Numbered from the stretch's first letter, positions 25,937 through 34,699 are shown. The stretch: 49,422 nucleotides of DNA from Bacteroidales bacterium (GCA_004557825.1 SFFL01000014.1:1-49422), one strand, 5' to 3'. Notes: generated by a model not told the origin, from the letters alone. Made by a program: numbers and translations.

Positions 25937-27163
25937 ATGGAAACTCCCGCCACCCCGTTTGCCCGTCCGCTGTATGTAATGACCAAAGCCGCCGGCTCGT
26001 CGTGCAATCTCGCCTGCGAGTATTGCTACTATCTTGAGAAGAACAACCTCTACAAGGATATTCAGCCCGACAAGCGATTCATAATGAGCGACCAGCTGCT
26101 GGAGCGATTTATAGATATGTATATACAGTCGCAGACCACGCCCCAGGTGCAGTTCTGCTGGCACGGCGGGGAGTCGCTGATGCGTCCGCTATCCTTCTAC
26201 AAGCGCGTGGTGGAGCTGCAGCAGAAGTATGCCGCCGGGCACATCATCGACAACACCATCCAGACCAACGGCACGCTGCTCAACGATGAGTGGTGCCGGT
26301 TTTTCAAGGATAACAACTGGCTCGTGGGGGTGTCGATTGACGGACCGCAGGAGTTTCACGACGAATACCGCCGCAACAAGATGGGTGCGCCGTCGTTTCG
26401 CAAGGTGATGCAGGGCATCAACCTGCTGAAAAAGCATGGCGTGGAGTGGAATGCAATGGCGGTGGTGAATGATTTCAACGCCGATTATCCGCTCGATTTC
26501 TACCATTTTTTCAAGGAGATAGAGTGCCGATATATACAGTTTGCGCCCATTGTGGAGCGTATTCTGCCCCGGAAGGATGGGCGCCACCTGGCCTCGCCGA
26601 TGGATGCCAATGGTGCGCCGCTGGCCGATTTCTCCGTGTCGCCCGAGCAGTGGGGCAATTTCCTTTGCACAATCTTCGACGAGTGGGTGCGCCACGACGT
26701 AGGGCAATATTTCATCCAGCTGTTCGACGCCACGCTCGCCAACTGGATCGGGGAGCAGCCGGGGGTGTGCACGATGGCGCGCACCTGCGGCCACGCCGGG
26801 GTGATGGAGTATAACGGCGACGTCTACTCCTGCGACCATTTCGTTTTTCCGGAATACAAACTCGGCAACATCCGCACTTCCACCCTTGTGGAGATGATGT
26901 ACAGCCCCAGGCAGCAGCAGTTTGGCAATGACAAATTCGATCGGCTGCCCGACCAGTGCCGCCGGTGCAAATATCTCTTCGCCTGCAACGGCGAGTGCCC
27001 CAAAAACCGCTTCGCCGTCACAGCCGACGGTCAGCCGGGGCTTAACTATCTCTGCGCCGGGTATCATCGGTTCTTTGAGCACGTGGCGCCATATATGGAT
27101 TATATGGCCAACGAACTGAAGAACCATCGTTCGCCTGCGAGTGTGATGAATCAGAAATTTTGA
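25937..27163 (+). CDS. Radical SAM anaerobic sulfatase-maturing enzyme (anSME)-like
   Basis: The 408-aa product has the radical SAM Cys motif CNLACEYC at residues 23-30 (CX3CX2C). It then shows the anSME segments CWHGGESLMRPLSFYKRVVELQ and NTIQTNGTLLNDEWC. A C-terminal SPASM region supplies further Cys ligands (CTMARTCGHAG, VYSCDHF, CRRCKYLFACNGECPKN). anSMEs convert a Cys or Ser of sulfatases to formylglycine. No sulfatase gene lies in this window, so its client must be elsewhere or it serves another substrate. Confidence 0.87.
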   Translation: METPATPFARPLYVMTKAAGSSCNLACEYCYYLEKNNLYKDIQPDKRFIMSDQLLERFIDMYIQSQTTPQVQFCWHGGESLMRPLSFYKRVVELQQKYAAGHIIDNTIQTNGTLLNDEWCRFFKDNNWLVGVSIDGPQEFHDEYRRNKMGAPSFRKVMQGINLLKKHGVEWNAMAVVNDFNADYPLDFYHFFKEIECRYIQFAPIVERILPRKDGRHLASPMDANGAPLADFSVSPEQWGNFLCTIFDEWVRHDVGQYFIQLFDATLANWIGEQPGVCTMARTCGHAGVMEYNGDVYSCDHFVFPEYKLGNIRTSTLVEMMYSPRQQQFGNDKFDRLPDQCRRCKYLFACNGECPKNRFAVTADGQPGLNYLCAGYHRFFEHVAPYMDYMANELKNHRSPASVMNQKF

Positions 27164-27314
27164 AGCGGATTTTTCCGGTGAGGGGAGAAAAAGTCGGGAA
27201 ATAGTGAGTAGGTTTTTGCCGGGATTTACTCTTAATAGATAAGGCGTGCCGACCTGCGGGGTGCTTTCTCCGCGGGAATTTGGCCGTCAGCCCTGTTCTT
27301 TAACCCGATAAACT

Positions 27315-28688
27315 ATGAATTTCAAGAAACTTGCAACCGTTGTTGCCTCTGTAGCTCTTGCCTGCGGAGCGGCTTACAGCGCTATGCCTGAACGCACTCC
27401 CGAAAATGTGGAAAAGTACAAGAAAATCTGCCGCGAGAACATTCACAAAATCCAGAAGGGGATGTATCGCGAGCCGAAGGGTGTGCTGAAGCATAAATTC
27501 ATCACCCCCGGATGTGCCGCTTATCTCGACAATCTTTGGGACTGGGATTCGTGGCTGTCGGGTATCGCCCTGTATCAGATTATCTCCGACACCGGCAAGG
27601 AGGCAGACAAGGAGGAGTGCAGCGAATACCTGAAGGGGTGTGTCTACAATGCTCTCGACTATTGCGGACTGGAAGGGTATGTGCCCATTATCATCGCGCC
27701 GAATTCCCCCTCGCGCGAGGATATGATTAAGGAAATCAATGTTTACGACCACAATATGCACAAGCCCTGCCTGGCTCAGCAGGCTGCTTTCATCACAAAG
27801 CAGCAGGGAGGCGACGCCGAATGGATTCGCGACAACATCAATAAATTGGCCACTTTCGTAAACAAATATATGACCTATCATCGCGACAAGGCTACCGGTC
27901 TGCTTTACTGGAACGATGATTATATGATTGGTGTCGACAACGACCCATCTACCTTCTACCGCCCGCGCAACAGCTCCGCGTCGATTTATCTCAATGCTCT
28001 GATGTATAAGGAGTTGCTCGCGATGAAATATCTCAGCGAGTGTCTGGATATGCCTTCCAATGCCAAGGCTTACGAAAAAGATGCCGCCGAGCTGCGCGAC
28101 AAAATCATCGAGCACTGCTGGGATGAGCGCGACGGATTTTTCTACAGCTGCGACCTGAATCTGCTCCCCGTGGAGAAATTCGAGGACTCCGGTTTCCACC
28201 TGCATCAGAGCGCACCTCGCAATTACGACTGCGTGCTGCAGCGTTTCAGCGTGTGGAGCGGCTTTCTGCCGATGTGGGCCGGTATGGCCACGCCCGAGCA
28301 AGCCCGCGAGATGGTGGAGCGCAACTATAAGAACGAGAAGCTTTTCAACGCGCCTGCCGGAGTGTTCACCCTGGCGCCCACCGAAAAGATGTTCAACATC
28401 CGCGCCACTCAGAATCCGTCGACCTGGCAGGGCCCGGTATGGGGATGCGCCAACTGGTTTGTATGGCGTGGCCTGGTAAACTACGGTTTTAATGAGGAAG
28501 CGCGCGAACTGGCCGAAAAGACCATCCTGATGTTCGGCAGCGACTTCGAGCGTTTCGGCGAGCTGCACGAGTACTACGACCCCTTCTCCGGCGAACCGAT
28601 TATGAACAAGGGCTTCCAGAACTGGAATCTGCTTGTTCTCAATATGATCGCCTGGCTCGATAACCAGCCCGAGGTCCGCGAATTCTAA
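27315..28688 (+). CDS. GH63/GH37-like (MGH1-type) alpha-glycosidase, secreted
   Basis: The 457-aa product has a signal peptide (MNFKKLATVVASVALACGAAYS). An (alpha/alpha)6 domain follows with LDNLWDWDSWLSGIALYQI near the N-terminus, RPRNSSASIYLNALMYKE mid-way and NPSTWQGPVWGCANWFVWRG near the C-terminus. These are hallmarks of the trehalase/mannosylglycerate-hydrolase superfamily. The shape suggests hydrolysis of an alpha-linked glucose or mannose derivative; the substrate is not resolved. It stands alone, 151 bp after the anSME gene, and is followed by a 15-bp hairpin. Confidence 0.75.
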   Translation: MNFKKLATVVASVALACGAAYSAMPERTPENVEKYKKICRENIHKIQKGMYREPKGVLKHKFITPGCAAYLDNLWDWDSWLSGIALYQIISDTGKEADKEECSEYLKGCVYNALDYCGLEGYVPIIIAPNSPSREDMIKEINVYDHNMHKPCLAQQAAFITKQQGGDAEWIRDNINKLATFVNKYMTYHRDKATGLLYWNDDYMIGVDNDPSTFYRPRNSSASIYLNALMYKELLAMKYLSECLDMPSNAKAYEKDAAELRDKIIEHCWDERDGFFYSCDLNLLPVEKFEDSGFHLHQSAPRNYDCVLQRFSVWSGFLPMWAGMATPEQAREMVERNYKNEKLFNAPAGVFTLAPTEKMFNIRATQNPSTWQGPVWGCANWFVWRGLVNYGFNEEARELAEKTILMFGSDFERFGELHEYYDPFSGEPIMNKGFQNWNLLVLNMIAWLDNQPEVREF

Positions 28689-28700
28689 TCCCCTCAATGA

Positions 28701-28766
28701 GGCTGTATCAAAATAGCTTATGACGTATCATTGTGTAGGGAAGTTATTTTATATTTTGATACAGCC
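28701..28766 (+). terminator. 15-bp inverted repeat after the GH63-like gene
   Basis: GGCTGTATCAAAATA at 28701-28715 pairs perfectly with 28752-28766 across a 36-nt loop. It lies 12 bp after the stop codon. The same GGCTGTnTCAAAA half occurs after susD, so this may be a dispersed 3'-end element. Confidence 0.6.
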
Positions 28767-28774
28767 CGCCCCGG

Positions 28775-28836
28775 GAGAATTTTACCGCCAATGATGCGGC
28801 CGCGATTTATCGCGCCCCTACTTCGATATCGCCCCC
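28775..28836 (-). repeat. Dispersed repeat B, copy 1 (inverted)
   Basis: These 62 bases match 42830-42891 in reverse complement at about 56 of 62 positions. The core GGGGCGCGATAAATCGCG forms a short hairpin. A single unit like the tandem repeats at 42704-42812 (TATGCGCGCAATGTGGGG, 28848-28865) lies next to it on the same side as in copy 2, so the two form one composite element. Confidence 0.75.
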
Positions 28837-28866
28837 TTTTGAGGGCGTATGCGCGCAATGTGGGGC

Positions 28867-29127
28867 GGGAAGATGTTACAAAGTGGTTGAGGAAAGGGGG
28901 GCGTTGGCAAATTGTGGGCACAAATGTATTACAAGTTGGTTACTGATGACCAATGGGAGTTTGTTTAGTGCTATTTTTGCAACAGTTAATTACCAGTCCA
29001 GAAAAACAGCGCTATCGTTATGCGCGTAGGATGCAGTGCACATCATCTGCATTATGCACACACAATAAATGCGTAGTATTAAATAGCAAGTCAAAGCCCC
29101 GCCAATTATTCAGTTTCTACTGATTTT
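28867..29127. other. Gene-free spacer before the response regulator
   Basis: I see no gene or RNA here. The stretch shifts from GC-rich to AT-rich. GTGCACATCATCTGCATTAT near 29033 has weak self-complementarity. No convincing TAnnTTTG promoter was found for the downstream gene. Confidence 0.4.
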
Positions 29128-29133
29128 TTGCTT

Positions 29134-29553
29134 ATGTCACTCTCATCAAATATGGATGTTCGTCCGTCGGGTTGCGAAGGCAGCGCGCGCAAGATTCTTG
29201 TGATCGATGCCGACGAAACGGTGGGCCAGATGATTGCCGAGTGCTTTGCCGCCGACGAATTCGTGGTGGATACGTGCACATCCACCGATTTGATTTATGA
29301 TGTGAATTTCACGGATTATGCCCTGGTGCTTCTCGACCTGGGCATTGACACTGCCGATACCAGCTATGGTATTATGGAGCGAATCAAGCAGACTTACCCC
29401 GACGGGCGTGTGTCGATTATCGCTTACTCGGTGTGTATGTCGCCCGAGAATATCATACGCGCGCTGAATGTAGGGGCCGATGACTATCTGATTAAGCCTT
29501 TTTCGCTTCGCGAGCTGAAAGCGCGTGTGCGCTCGGTGCTCCGCCGCAGGTGA
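29134..29553 (+). CDS. Receiver-only response regulator
   Basis: The 139-aa product is a single CheY-like receiver. ILVIDADETVGQ gives the acidic pocket, LVLLDLGID the phospho-acceptor Asp68, IIAYSV the switch Ser and YLIKPFSLREL the conserved Lys121. It ends at KARVRSVLRRR, the point where OmpR-type proteins continue into a winged helix, so no output domain remains. No histidine kinase is nearby. It may be a stand-alone phospho-signalling protein or a truncated OmpR-type regulator. Starts at 29128 (TTG) and 29152 (ATG) are possible too. Confidence 0.8.
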   Translation: MSLSSNMDVRPSGCEGSARKILVIDADETVGQMIAECFAADEFVVDTCTSTDLIYDVNFTDYALVLLDLGIDTADTSYGIMERIKQTYPDGRVSIIAYSVCMSPENIIRALNVGADDYLIKPFSLRELKARVRSVLRRR

Positions 29554-29570
29554 TTATATAGCGGGAATTA

Positions 29571-29624
29571 GCTAAGGCAGCTAAGATAGCTAATTTAGCT
29601 AATATAGCTTAGGTAGCTACTGCA
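29571..29624. repeat. 9-bp tandem array 1 (GCTAAnnTA type)
   Basis: Six units of 9 bp run from 29571 (GCTAAGGCA, GCTAAGATA, GCTAATTTA, GCTAATATA, GCTTAGGTA, GCTACTGCA). The last overlaps the stop codon of the minus-strand glycosyltransferase gene at 29617. The array lies between convergent genes. TTAGCTAA is self-complementary. Confidence 0.75.
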
Positions 29625-30975
29625 GCAGCTTGAGGTAGCGGGCGGCGATTGATTCGGGGGAGAAGCGCTCGGCCACTGAGGCGTGGAGCGCGGCGGGGAA
29701 AAATGATTCCAAATTTTCTGCAAGACCATTTGTGCTGCCGGCATTGTCGGCTGCGGCGCTTTCGGCATAGGCTTCGCGCAGCTCGGCTGCGGTGAGGAGG
29801 GCTGTCTGCAGGGCGAAGCTGAGCGAGGCCGGGGTGTGGACCGGCGCAATGAAGCCGTTGACGGCGTCGGTGACGATGTCAGCCTGTCCGGCGTCGCCGA
29901 AGGTGACGGGGATGGCTCCGCAGGCCATTCCTTCCATAAGAGTGGCGCCCATTGTTTCGTATTTCGAGGAGGAAAGCACCACGGCGGCGCGGCGGTATAG
30001 GCGGCGCAGGGCGTCGGCATCGAGTGGGCCGTGGAGGGTGTAGCCGATGGTCAGGGAGGAGAGCGGCGAGGTGTCGCGGATTGTTCCGACAAAGTCAACG
30101 TGGGCGCGAGCGGCCAGGGCCGGCTGTTCCTGCGCGAGGATGTTGAGCGCTTCCACGGCGGCGGGGAGGTCTTTCACAGGGTCGTCGAGCCGCGCTGCCG
30201 CCATCACGATGTGCAGCGGCGGGAGCGCCTCGGTGCCGGTTGGTGCGGAGGAGCGGCCATCGGCTTTGGCCGGAGATTGGATATCGGGAGCGGCCGGAGC
30301 GGGGGTGAAGAAGTCGATGGGGAAGGCGTGCGGAATTACGGTGATTTCTTTGCCGGCGAGGATGGCGCTGCGGAGCGCCTCACGGCGTTGCCAGCTGCTC
30401 ATCGCCACGAGGTGGAGGTTGTCGGCAGAGAAAATCGCACGCTTTTCGGCGGCGATGCGGTCGGCCAGTCGGTCGGCGTATTTCCGGTGACCGCTGAAAA
30501 GCGGGCAGCCGTGGCAGAGAGGATTCTCGGTGTAGCGGGCGCAGGTGCCGGGAAGATGGCAAAGCGCGGTGGCAGGCCAGAGGTCGTGCATCGCGTAGAC
30601 AATCGGTTTGTCGATGGCGATGAGCGCCTTAAGGGAACTGAGCGACAGGAATCCCTGCGAGGCCCAGTTGACGATAATGGCGTCGGCGGAAGCCACAAAC
30701 AGGTCTTGCTCCAGGGCGCAGCCCCACAGACCGGTGGAAAGCTTGAAAAGATTTTTGCGGGGCACGCCGTGGAGCCACAGGTGCGCCCTTTCGCGCAGAA
30801 ATGCCTTGAGCCATTGTCCTTTAGGTACCACGATGGCGCTCCCGGCAGAGGCGCCGGGACGGGCTACCACCATACGGGCGTCGTGGCCGAGGGCGCGGAG
30901 CGCCTGCGTGAGGCGAAGGGTCACGATGGCCGCGCCGCCAAGGTCGTAGTTGGTGCTCAGCAGGGCTATGCGCAT
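29617..30975 (-). CDS. GT4-like glycosyltransferase
   Basis: The 452-aa product starts MRIALLSTNYDLGGAAIVTLRLTQAL, a GT-B acceptor-side Rossmann fold. HDLWPATALCHLPGTC continues into a Cys cluster (CARYTENPLCHGCPLF) common in Bacteroidota GT4 proteins. The donor half contains YETMGATLMEGMACGAIPVT with the GT4 Glu. It overlaps the end of the flippase gene by 10 bp, so the two are translationally linked and probably serve the same surface polysaccharide. Confidence 0.87.
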   Translation of the reverse strand: MRIALLSTNYDLGGAAIVTLRLTQALRALGHDARMVVARPGASAGSAIVVPKGQWLKAFLRERAHLWLHGVPRKNLFKLSTGLWGCALEQDLFVASADAIIVNWASQGFLSLSSLKALIAIDKPIVYAMHDLWPATALCHLPGTCARYTENPLCHGCPLFSGHRKYADRLADRIAAEKRAIFSADNLHLVAMSSWQRREALRSAILAGKEITVIPHAFPIDFFTPAPAAPDIQSPAKADGRSSAPTGTEALPPLHIVMAAARLDDPVKDLPAAVEALNILAQEQPALAARAHVDFVGTIRDTSPLSSLTIGYTLHGPLDADALRRLYRRAAVVLSSSKYETMGATLMEGMACGAIPVTFGDAGQADIVTDAVNGFIAPVHTPASLSFALQTALLTAAELREAYAESAAADNAGSTNGLAENLESFFPAALHASVAERFSPESIAARYLKLLQ

Positions 30976-32441
30976 ACCTTTGTTCGCTTGTTGATGAGAA
31001 GAACAGAGCCGATGAACACGCTCAGGAGCAGGAATCGCGTGGGGAAGTCAATCCAGATATTGCCGGTGGTGAGCAGCCAGGAGGCGCCCCATAGCAGTGC
31101 GGCCGAGAGGGTGTAGAGGGCGAGTTTGCCCAACTGGTAGGGGATGGGATAGTAGCGGCGCCCCACAAAGTAGCTGGCGGCCATCATCGTGCCGTAGCAG
31201 AGGAAGGCGGCCCAGGCGCAGGCGATGTAACCGAAAATCGGCACGAAGATGATGTTGATAATCAGGGTTACGGCCAGACCGAAAAACGAGAACCAGGTGC
31301 CCCAGATTGTGCGGTCGGAGAGCTTGTACCAGAGCGAGAGGTTGAAGAATACGCCCGAAAATAATTCGGCCATCATAACGATGGGCACCACCTTAAGGCC
31401 GGAGAAATATTCCGGCGAGATGAAGTAACGGAGCACAGGCAGGTAGAACATCACGCCGAGGAAGATGACGAGGCTGAAGGCTACGAACCAGTTCATGGCT
31501 CTGGCGTAGGAGGCATTGCGTTCGGCGCCTTTCTCCTCCTTGTTCTGGGCGAAGATGAATGGCTCGAAGGCAAAGCGGAAGGCCTGAGTGAACACCACCA
31601 TAATGATGGCTATCTTGTAGTTGGCCCCGTAGATGCCCAGCTCGTGGAGCGCGCGGGCGTGGTCGGGAATCAGCATCGGGTAGAGAATCTTGTCGATGGT
31701 CTGATTCATAATTCCGGCGATGCCGAGAATCAGGATGGGGTAGCTGTAGACGAGCATCTCGCGGAGCAGTTTGCCGCAGAATGAGTAGCTTACGCCGCAA
31801 ATCTCGGGGGCGAGCAGCAGCAGCGACACTGCCGAGGAAATGAGGTTGGCCAGGAAGATGTAACCTATGCCGAATTCGGGGTCGTAGAACCAGGCGATCG
31901 TCTCGGGAACCGATTGCCAGAGTTTCGGGCAGAGGAGGATGAAGAAGAGATTCAGCCCGATGTTGAGGGCTATGCCTGTGAGCCTTATGGTGGCAAACCG
32001 CACGGGGCGCTTGCGGAAACGCAGATATGCGTAGGGAAGGGCGGTGTAGGCGTCGATGGCCACCGTGAGTACCATCATCCAGATGAATGATGGGTGCTCG
32101 GGGCAGTCGAGCAGGCCGGCCAGCCAGGGGGAGAGGAGGCATCCGGCGATGGCGAAGAGCGCCGAGGTGGTGCCGAGCGACACCAGTCCGGTGGTGTATA
32201 CCTGGATGGGATCCGACCATCGCTCGTGGTTGGCGAAGCGGAAGAAGCCGGTCTCCATTCCGTATGTAAGAATCACGATTGCAAGCGCCACGTAGGCGTA
32301 GATGTTTGTCACCACACCATATTCACCGGCGGTGAACAGGTAGGTGTACATCGGCACAAGGCACCAGTTGAGGAAGCGCCCGATGATGGAGCTGATGCCG
32401 TAGATGGCGGTATCTTTGAAAAGTGAGCGAATCGAAGCCAA
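30966..32441 (-). CDS. Wzx-type polysaccharide flippase (MOP superfamily)
   Basis: The 491-aa product has about 12-14 membrane helices and the typical start SIRSLFKDTAIYGISSIIGR. It should move lipid-linked oligosaccharide repeats across the inner membrane. The start codon is TTG at 32441: an in-frame TAA lies five codons upstream, there is no ATG between, and family members begin at this point. The bases before it (TTATCACATTGGC) are the same as before the TTG start of ruvB. A perfect 20-bp palindrome lies 30 bp upstream. Confidence 0.88.
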   Translation of the reverse strand: MASIRSLFKDTAIYGISSIIGRFLNWCLVPMYTYLFTAGEYGVVTNIYAYVALAIVILTYGMETGFFRFANHERWSDPIQVYTTGLVSLGTTSALFAIAGCLLSPWLAGLLDCPEHPSFIWMMVLTVAIDAYTALPYAYLRFRKRPVRFATIRLTGIALNIGLNLFFILLCPKLWQSVPETIAWFYDPEFGIGYIFLANLISSAVSLLLLAPEICGVSYSFCGKLLREMLVYSYPILILGIAGIMNQTIDKILYPMLIPDHARALHELGIYGANYKIAIIMVVFTQAFRFAFEPFIFAQNKEEKGAERNASYARAMNWFVAFSLVIFLGVMFYLPVLRYFISPEYFSGLKVVPIVMMAELFSGVFFNLSLWYKLSDRTIWGTWFSFFGLAVTLIINIIFVPIFGYIACAWAAFLCYGTMMAASYFVGRRYYPIPYQLGKLALYTLSAALLWGASWLLTTGNIWIDFPTRFLLLSVFIGSVLLINKRTKVCA

Positions 32442-32470
32442 TGTGATAACGGATTAATGGATTGGGGAAG

Positions 32471-32490
32471 ATCGGCCGTGCACGGCCGAT
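32471..32490. promoter_or_regulatory. Perfect 20-bp palindrome upstream of the flippase gene
   Basis: ATCGGCCGTGCACGGCCGAT reads the same on both strands. It sits in the 182-bp gap between ruvB and the flippase gene and may be an operator or a cruciform/terminator element. The same gap holds an exact 21-bp direct repeat at 32504-32524 and 32587-32607. Confidence 0.5.
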
Positions 32491-32623
32491 AACAGGACAA
32501 GGCCCGGGGACAGGCGGGGAAGGCTTTTAGGCGGGCTTCCCAGGAAGACGGGAGGCCGGGGGGTGGAGAGCTTGTGTGGCGGACCGCCGGGGACAGGCGG
32601 GGAAGGCGGGCGGGAGGCGGGGG

Positions 32624-33652
32624 TCAGTCGAAGAGGCCGCCCTGGAAGGTGAGGCGGTTGATGCCAAGGTGCTCCCAGGCCAGGTCGGTGACTTCGCGGC
32701 CGCGCGGGGTGCGCTTGATGAAGCCTTCCTTGATGAGGAATGGCTCATATACTTCCTCCACTGTGCCGGGGTCTTCGCCTAAGGCTGTGGCGATGGTGGA
32801 GAGGCCTACGGGGCCGCCGCGGAATTTGTGGATGATGGTGGAGAGAATCTTGTTGTCGATTTCATCCAGGCCGTAGCGGTCGATTTTGAGCGCTTCCAGG
32901 CCGTAGCGGGCTATTTCGGGGTCGATGGAGCCGGAGCCTTTCACCATGGCGAAGTCGCGCACGCGGCGGAGCAGGCGGTTGGCGATACGTGGCGTGCCGC
33001 GCGAACGGAGTGCGATTTCGTGGGCGGCTTCGGCGGAGCATTTCACGCCGAGCAGGTGCGCCGACCGGAGGATGATGCGCTCCAGTATCTCGTGGTCGTA
33101 ATATTCCAGATGGCAGGGGATGCCGAAGCGGGCACGCAGCGGCGAGGTGAGCAGGCCGGAGCGGGTGGTGGCGCCGACGAGGGTGAAGGGGCTGAGGGTG
33201 AGCTGCACTGAGCGCGCACCCGGGCCTTTGTCGATCATAATGTCGATGCGGTAGTCCTCCATCGCCGAGTAGAGGTATTCCTCCACCACGGGGCTGAGAC
33301 GATGGATTTCGTCGATGAAGAGCACATCGTTTTTCTCCAGCGAGGTGAGTATGCCGGCCAGGTCGCCGGGCTTGTCGAGCACGGGGCCTGAGGTGGCCTT
33401 GAATCCTACGCCAAGCTCGTTGGCGATGATTGCCGAGAGGGTGGTTTTGCCCAGGCCGGGAGGGCCGTAGAGGAGGAGATGGTCGAGCGCTTCGCCGCGC
33501 ATACGAGCCGCCTGCACGAACACGCGCAGGTTGTCGACCACTTTATCCTGGCCGGAAAAGTCGTCGAAACGGGTCGGGCGCAGTGCGCGCTCGATGTCGC
33601 TGTCTGATTCGCGCGGGCAATTCTCGCTGCGGATGTCTAAATCTTCTGCCAA
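32624..33652 (-). CDS. ruvB: Holliday junction branch-migration helicase RuvB
   Basis: The 342-aa product is a full-length AAA+ ATPase. It has Walker A GPPGLGKT (residues 63-70), Walker B LFIDEIHRL, the RuvB motif GATTRSGLLTSPLRARFG and a C-terminal winged helix (RTPRGREVTDLAWEHLG). It drives branch migration with RuvA during recombination. The start is TTG at 33652, which gives the N-terminus expected of Bacteroidota RuvB (EDLDIR). It follows rbfA by 32 bp. Confidence 0.96.
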   Translation of the reverse strand: MAEDLDIRSENCPRESDSDIERALRPTRFDDFSGQDKVVDNLRVFVQAARMRGEALDHLLLYGPPGLGKTTLSAIIANELGVGFKATSGPVLDKPGDLAGILTSLEKNDVLFIDEIHRLSPVVEEYLYSAMEDYRIDIMIDKGPGARSVQLTLSPFTLVGATTRSGLLTSPLRARFGIPCHLEYYDHEILERIILRSAHLLGVKCSAEAAHEIALRSRGTPRIANRLLRRVRDFAMVKGSGSIDPEIARYGLEALKIDRYGLDEIDNKILSTIIHKFRGGPVGLSTIATALGEDPGTVEEVYEPFLIKEGFIKRTPRGREVTDLAWEHLGINRLTFQGGLFD

Positions 33653-33684
33653 TGTGATAATGATTGAGAGGGAAGGGGTGAGCT

Positions 33685-34029
33685 TCAGGCCTTGTCTTCG
33701 GCCAGAAGGTTATCGATGTTCTCGAGGTAGTCGAGAGAGTCGTCGAGATAGAAGGTGAGTTCGGGCACCTTGCGGAGCTGGAAGCGCACGCGCTGGCCCA
33801 GGTCGTAGCGGATTGTCTTGGCCGAACGGGTGAGGTTCTCGAGGATTTCCTGAGATTTAGCCGAGGGGAATACCGATAGGTAAGCTTTGGCCACGGAGAG
33901 GTCGGGCGACACTCTCACAGCCGATACGGAGATGATGATTCCGTGGGTTTTGGCGGTTTGAAGGCGCAGGATTTCGCTCAGCTCTTTCTGGAGGAGGCGC
34001 GCTATTTTTGCTTGACGGGTTGTTTCCAT
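33685..34029 (-). CDS. rbfA: Ribosome-binding factor A
   Basis: The 114-aa product has the KH-like RbfA fold. Signs are TRQAKIARLLQKELSEILR at the start, the ISVSAVRVSPDLSVAKAYLSVFP strand and RVRFQLRKVPELTFYLDDSLDY at the end. It helps mature the 5' end of 16S rRNA, especially in the cold. It begins the rbfA-ruvB pair. Confidence 0.93.
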   Translation of the reverse strand: METTRQAKIARLLQKELSEILRLQTAKTHGIIISVSAVRVSPDLSVAKAYLSVFPSAKSQEILENLTRSAKTIRYDLGQRVRFQLRKVPELTFYLDDSLDYLENIDNLLAEDKA

Positions 34030-34073
34030 AATTATAATTGCTATTTTGTATACTATAACGCCTTAGCAATGTG

Positions 34074-34081
34074 CAAAGTTA
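34074..34081 (-). promoter_or_regulatory. Candidate -7 element of rbfA
   Basis: Minus-strand TAACTTTG lies 45 bp before the rbfA ATG. The -33 match is weak. Confidence 0.45.
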
Positions 34082-34113
34082 GTGAAAAGCGGCGGAATAT
34101 CGCTGTGATTTTG

Positions 34114-34121
34114 TAACTTTG
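34114..34121 (+). promoter_or_regulatory. Candidate -7 element of the trmH-type gene
   Basis: TAACTTTG lies 20 bp before the ATG at 34142. This supports that start over the GTG at 34121, which overlaps the promoter. Confidence 0.55.
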
Positions 34122-34141
34122 TGCGCAAAACTCTGCAAGAT

Positions 34142-34699
34142 ATGGAGAAAAAAACAATCTTTGATATGCACCGGGCTACCCCGGAGGAGTATCGCCGCAG
34201 CGAGAAACTGCCGCTGGTGATGGTGCTCGACAATATCCGCAGTCTCAATAATATAGGTTCGATTTTCCGCACTTCCGATGCTTTCCGTGTGGAGCAATTG
34301 GTGCTCTGCGGCATCACGGCCACGCCGCCCTCGGTGGAGATTCACAAGACGGCGCTTGGCGCGGAGGACACTGTGGCCTGGAGCTATTGCGCCGACACTC
34401 TCGAGGCTGTGAAGGATCTGCAGCGCCGGGGATACACGGTGTGCGCCCTTGAGTTGGTGAAGGATTCGGTGAGCCTGGAGCGGTTTGAGGTGGAGAAGGG
34501 GAAGAAATATGCCATTGTGGCGGGCCATGAGGTGGATGGTGTGCGCCAGGACGTGGTGGATGCCTGCGATGTGTGCGTGGAGATTCCGCAGGAGGGCACG
34601 AAGCACTCGCTGAATGTGAGCGTGAGCAGCGCCCTTGCCCTCTGGCATTTCTACCAGATCCTCCGCCAGCCAACAAGCCCTGCGGGCTTGCCTCGCTGA
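34142..34699 (+). CDS. SpoU/TrmH-family RNA 2'-O-methyltransferase
   Basis: The 185-aa product is a single SPOUT domain. Motif 1 is DNIRSLNNIGSIFRTSDAF, motif 2 IVAGHEVDGV and motif 3 IPQEGTKHSLNVSVSSALAL, which build the trefoil-knot SAM site. It methylates a ribose 2'-OH in tRNA or rRNA; the target position cannot be read from the sequence. It diverges from rbfA. The last ~10 residues are poorly conserved. Confidence 0.9.
   Translation: MEKKTIFDMHRATPEEYRRSEKLPLVMVLDNIRSLNNIGSIFRTSDAFRVEQLVLCGITATPPSVEIHKTALGAEDTVAWSYCADTLEAVKDLQRRGYTVCALELVKDSVSLERFEVEKGKKYAIVAGHEVDGVRQDVVDACDVCVEIPQEGTKHSLNVSVSSALALWHFYQILRQPTSPAGLPR

Noticed and set aside
29571..29624. Possible tRNA or structured RNA in the AT-rich array
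   Set aside because: The 9-bp periodicity explains the self-complementarity. No cloverleaf, anticodon arm or CCA end can be drawn.
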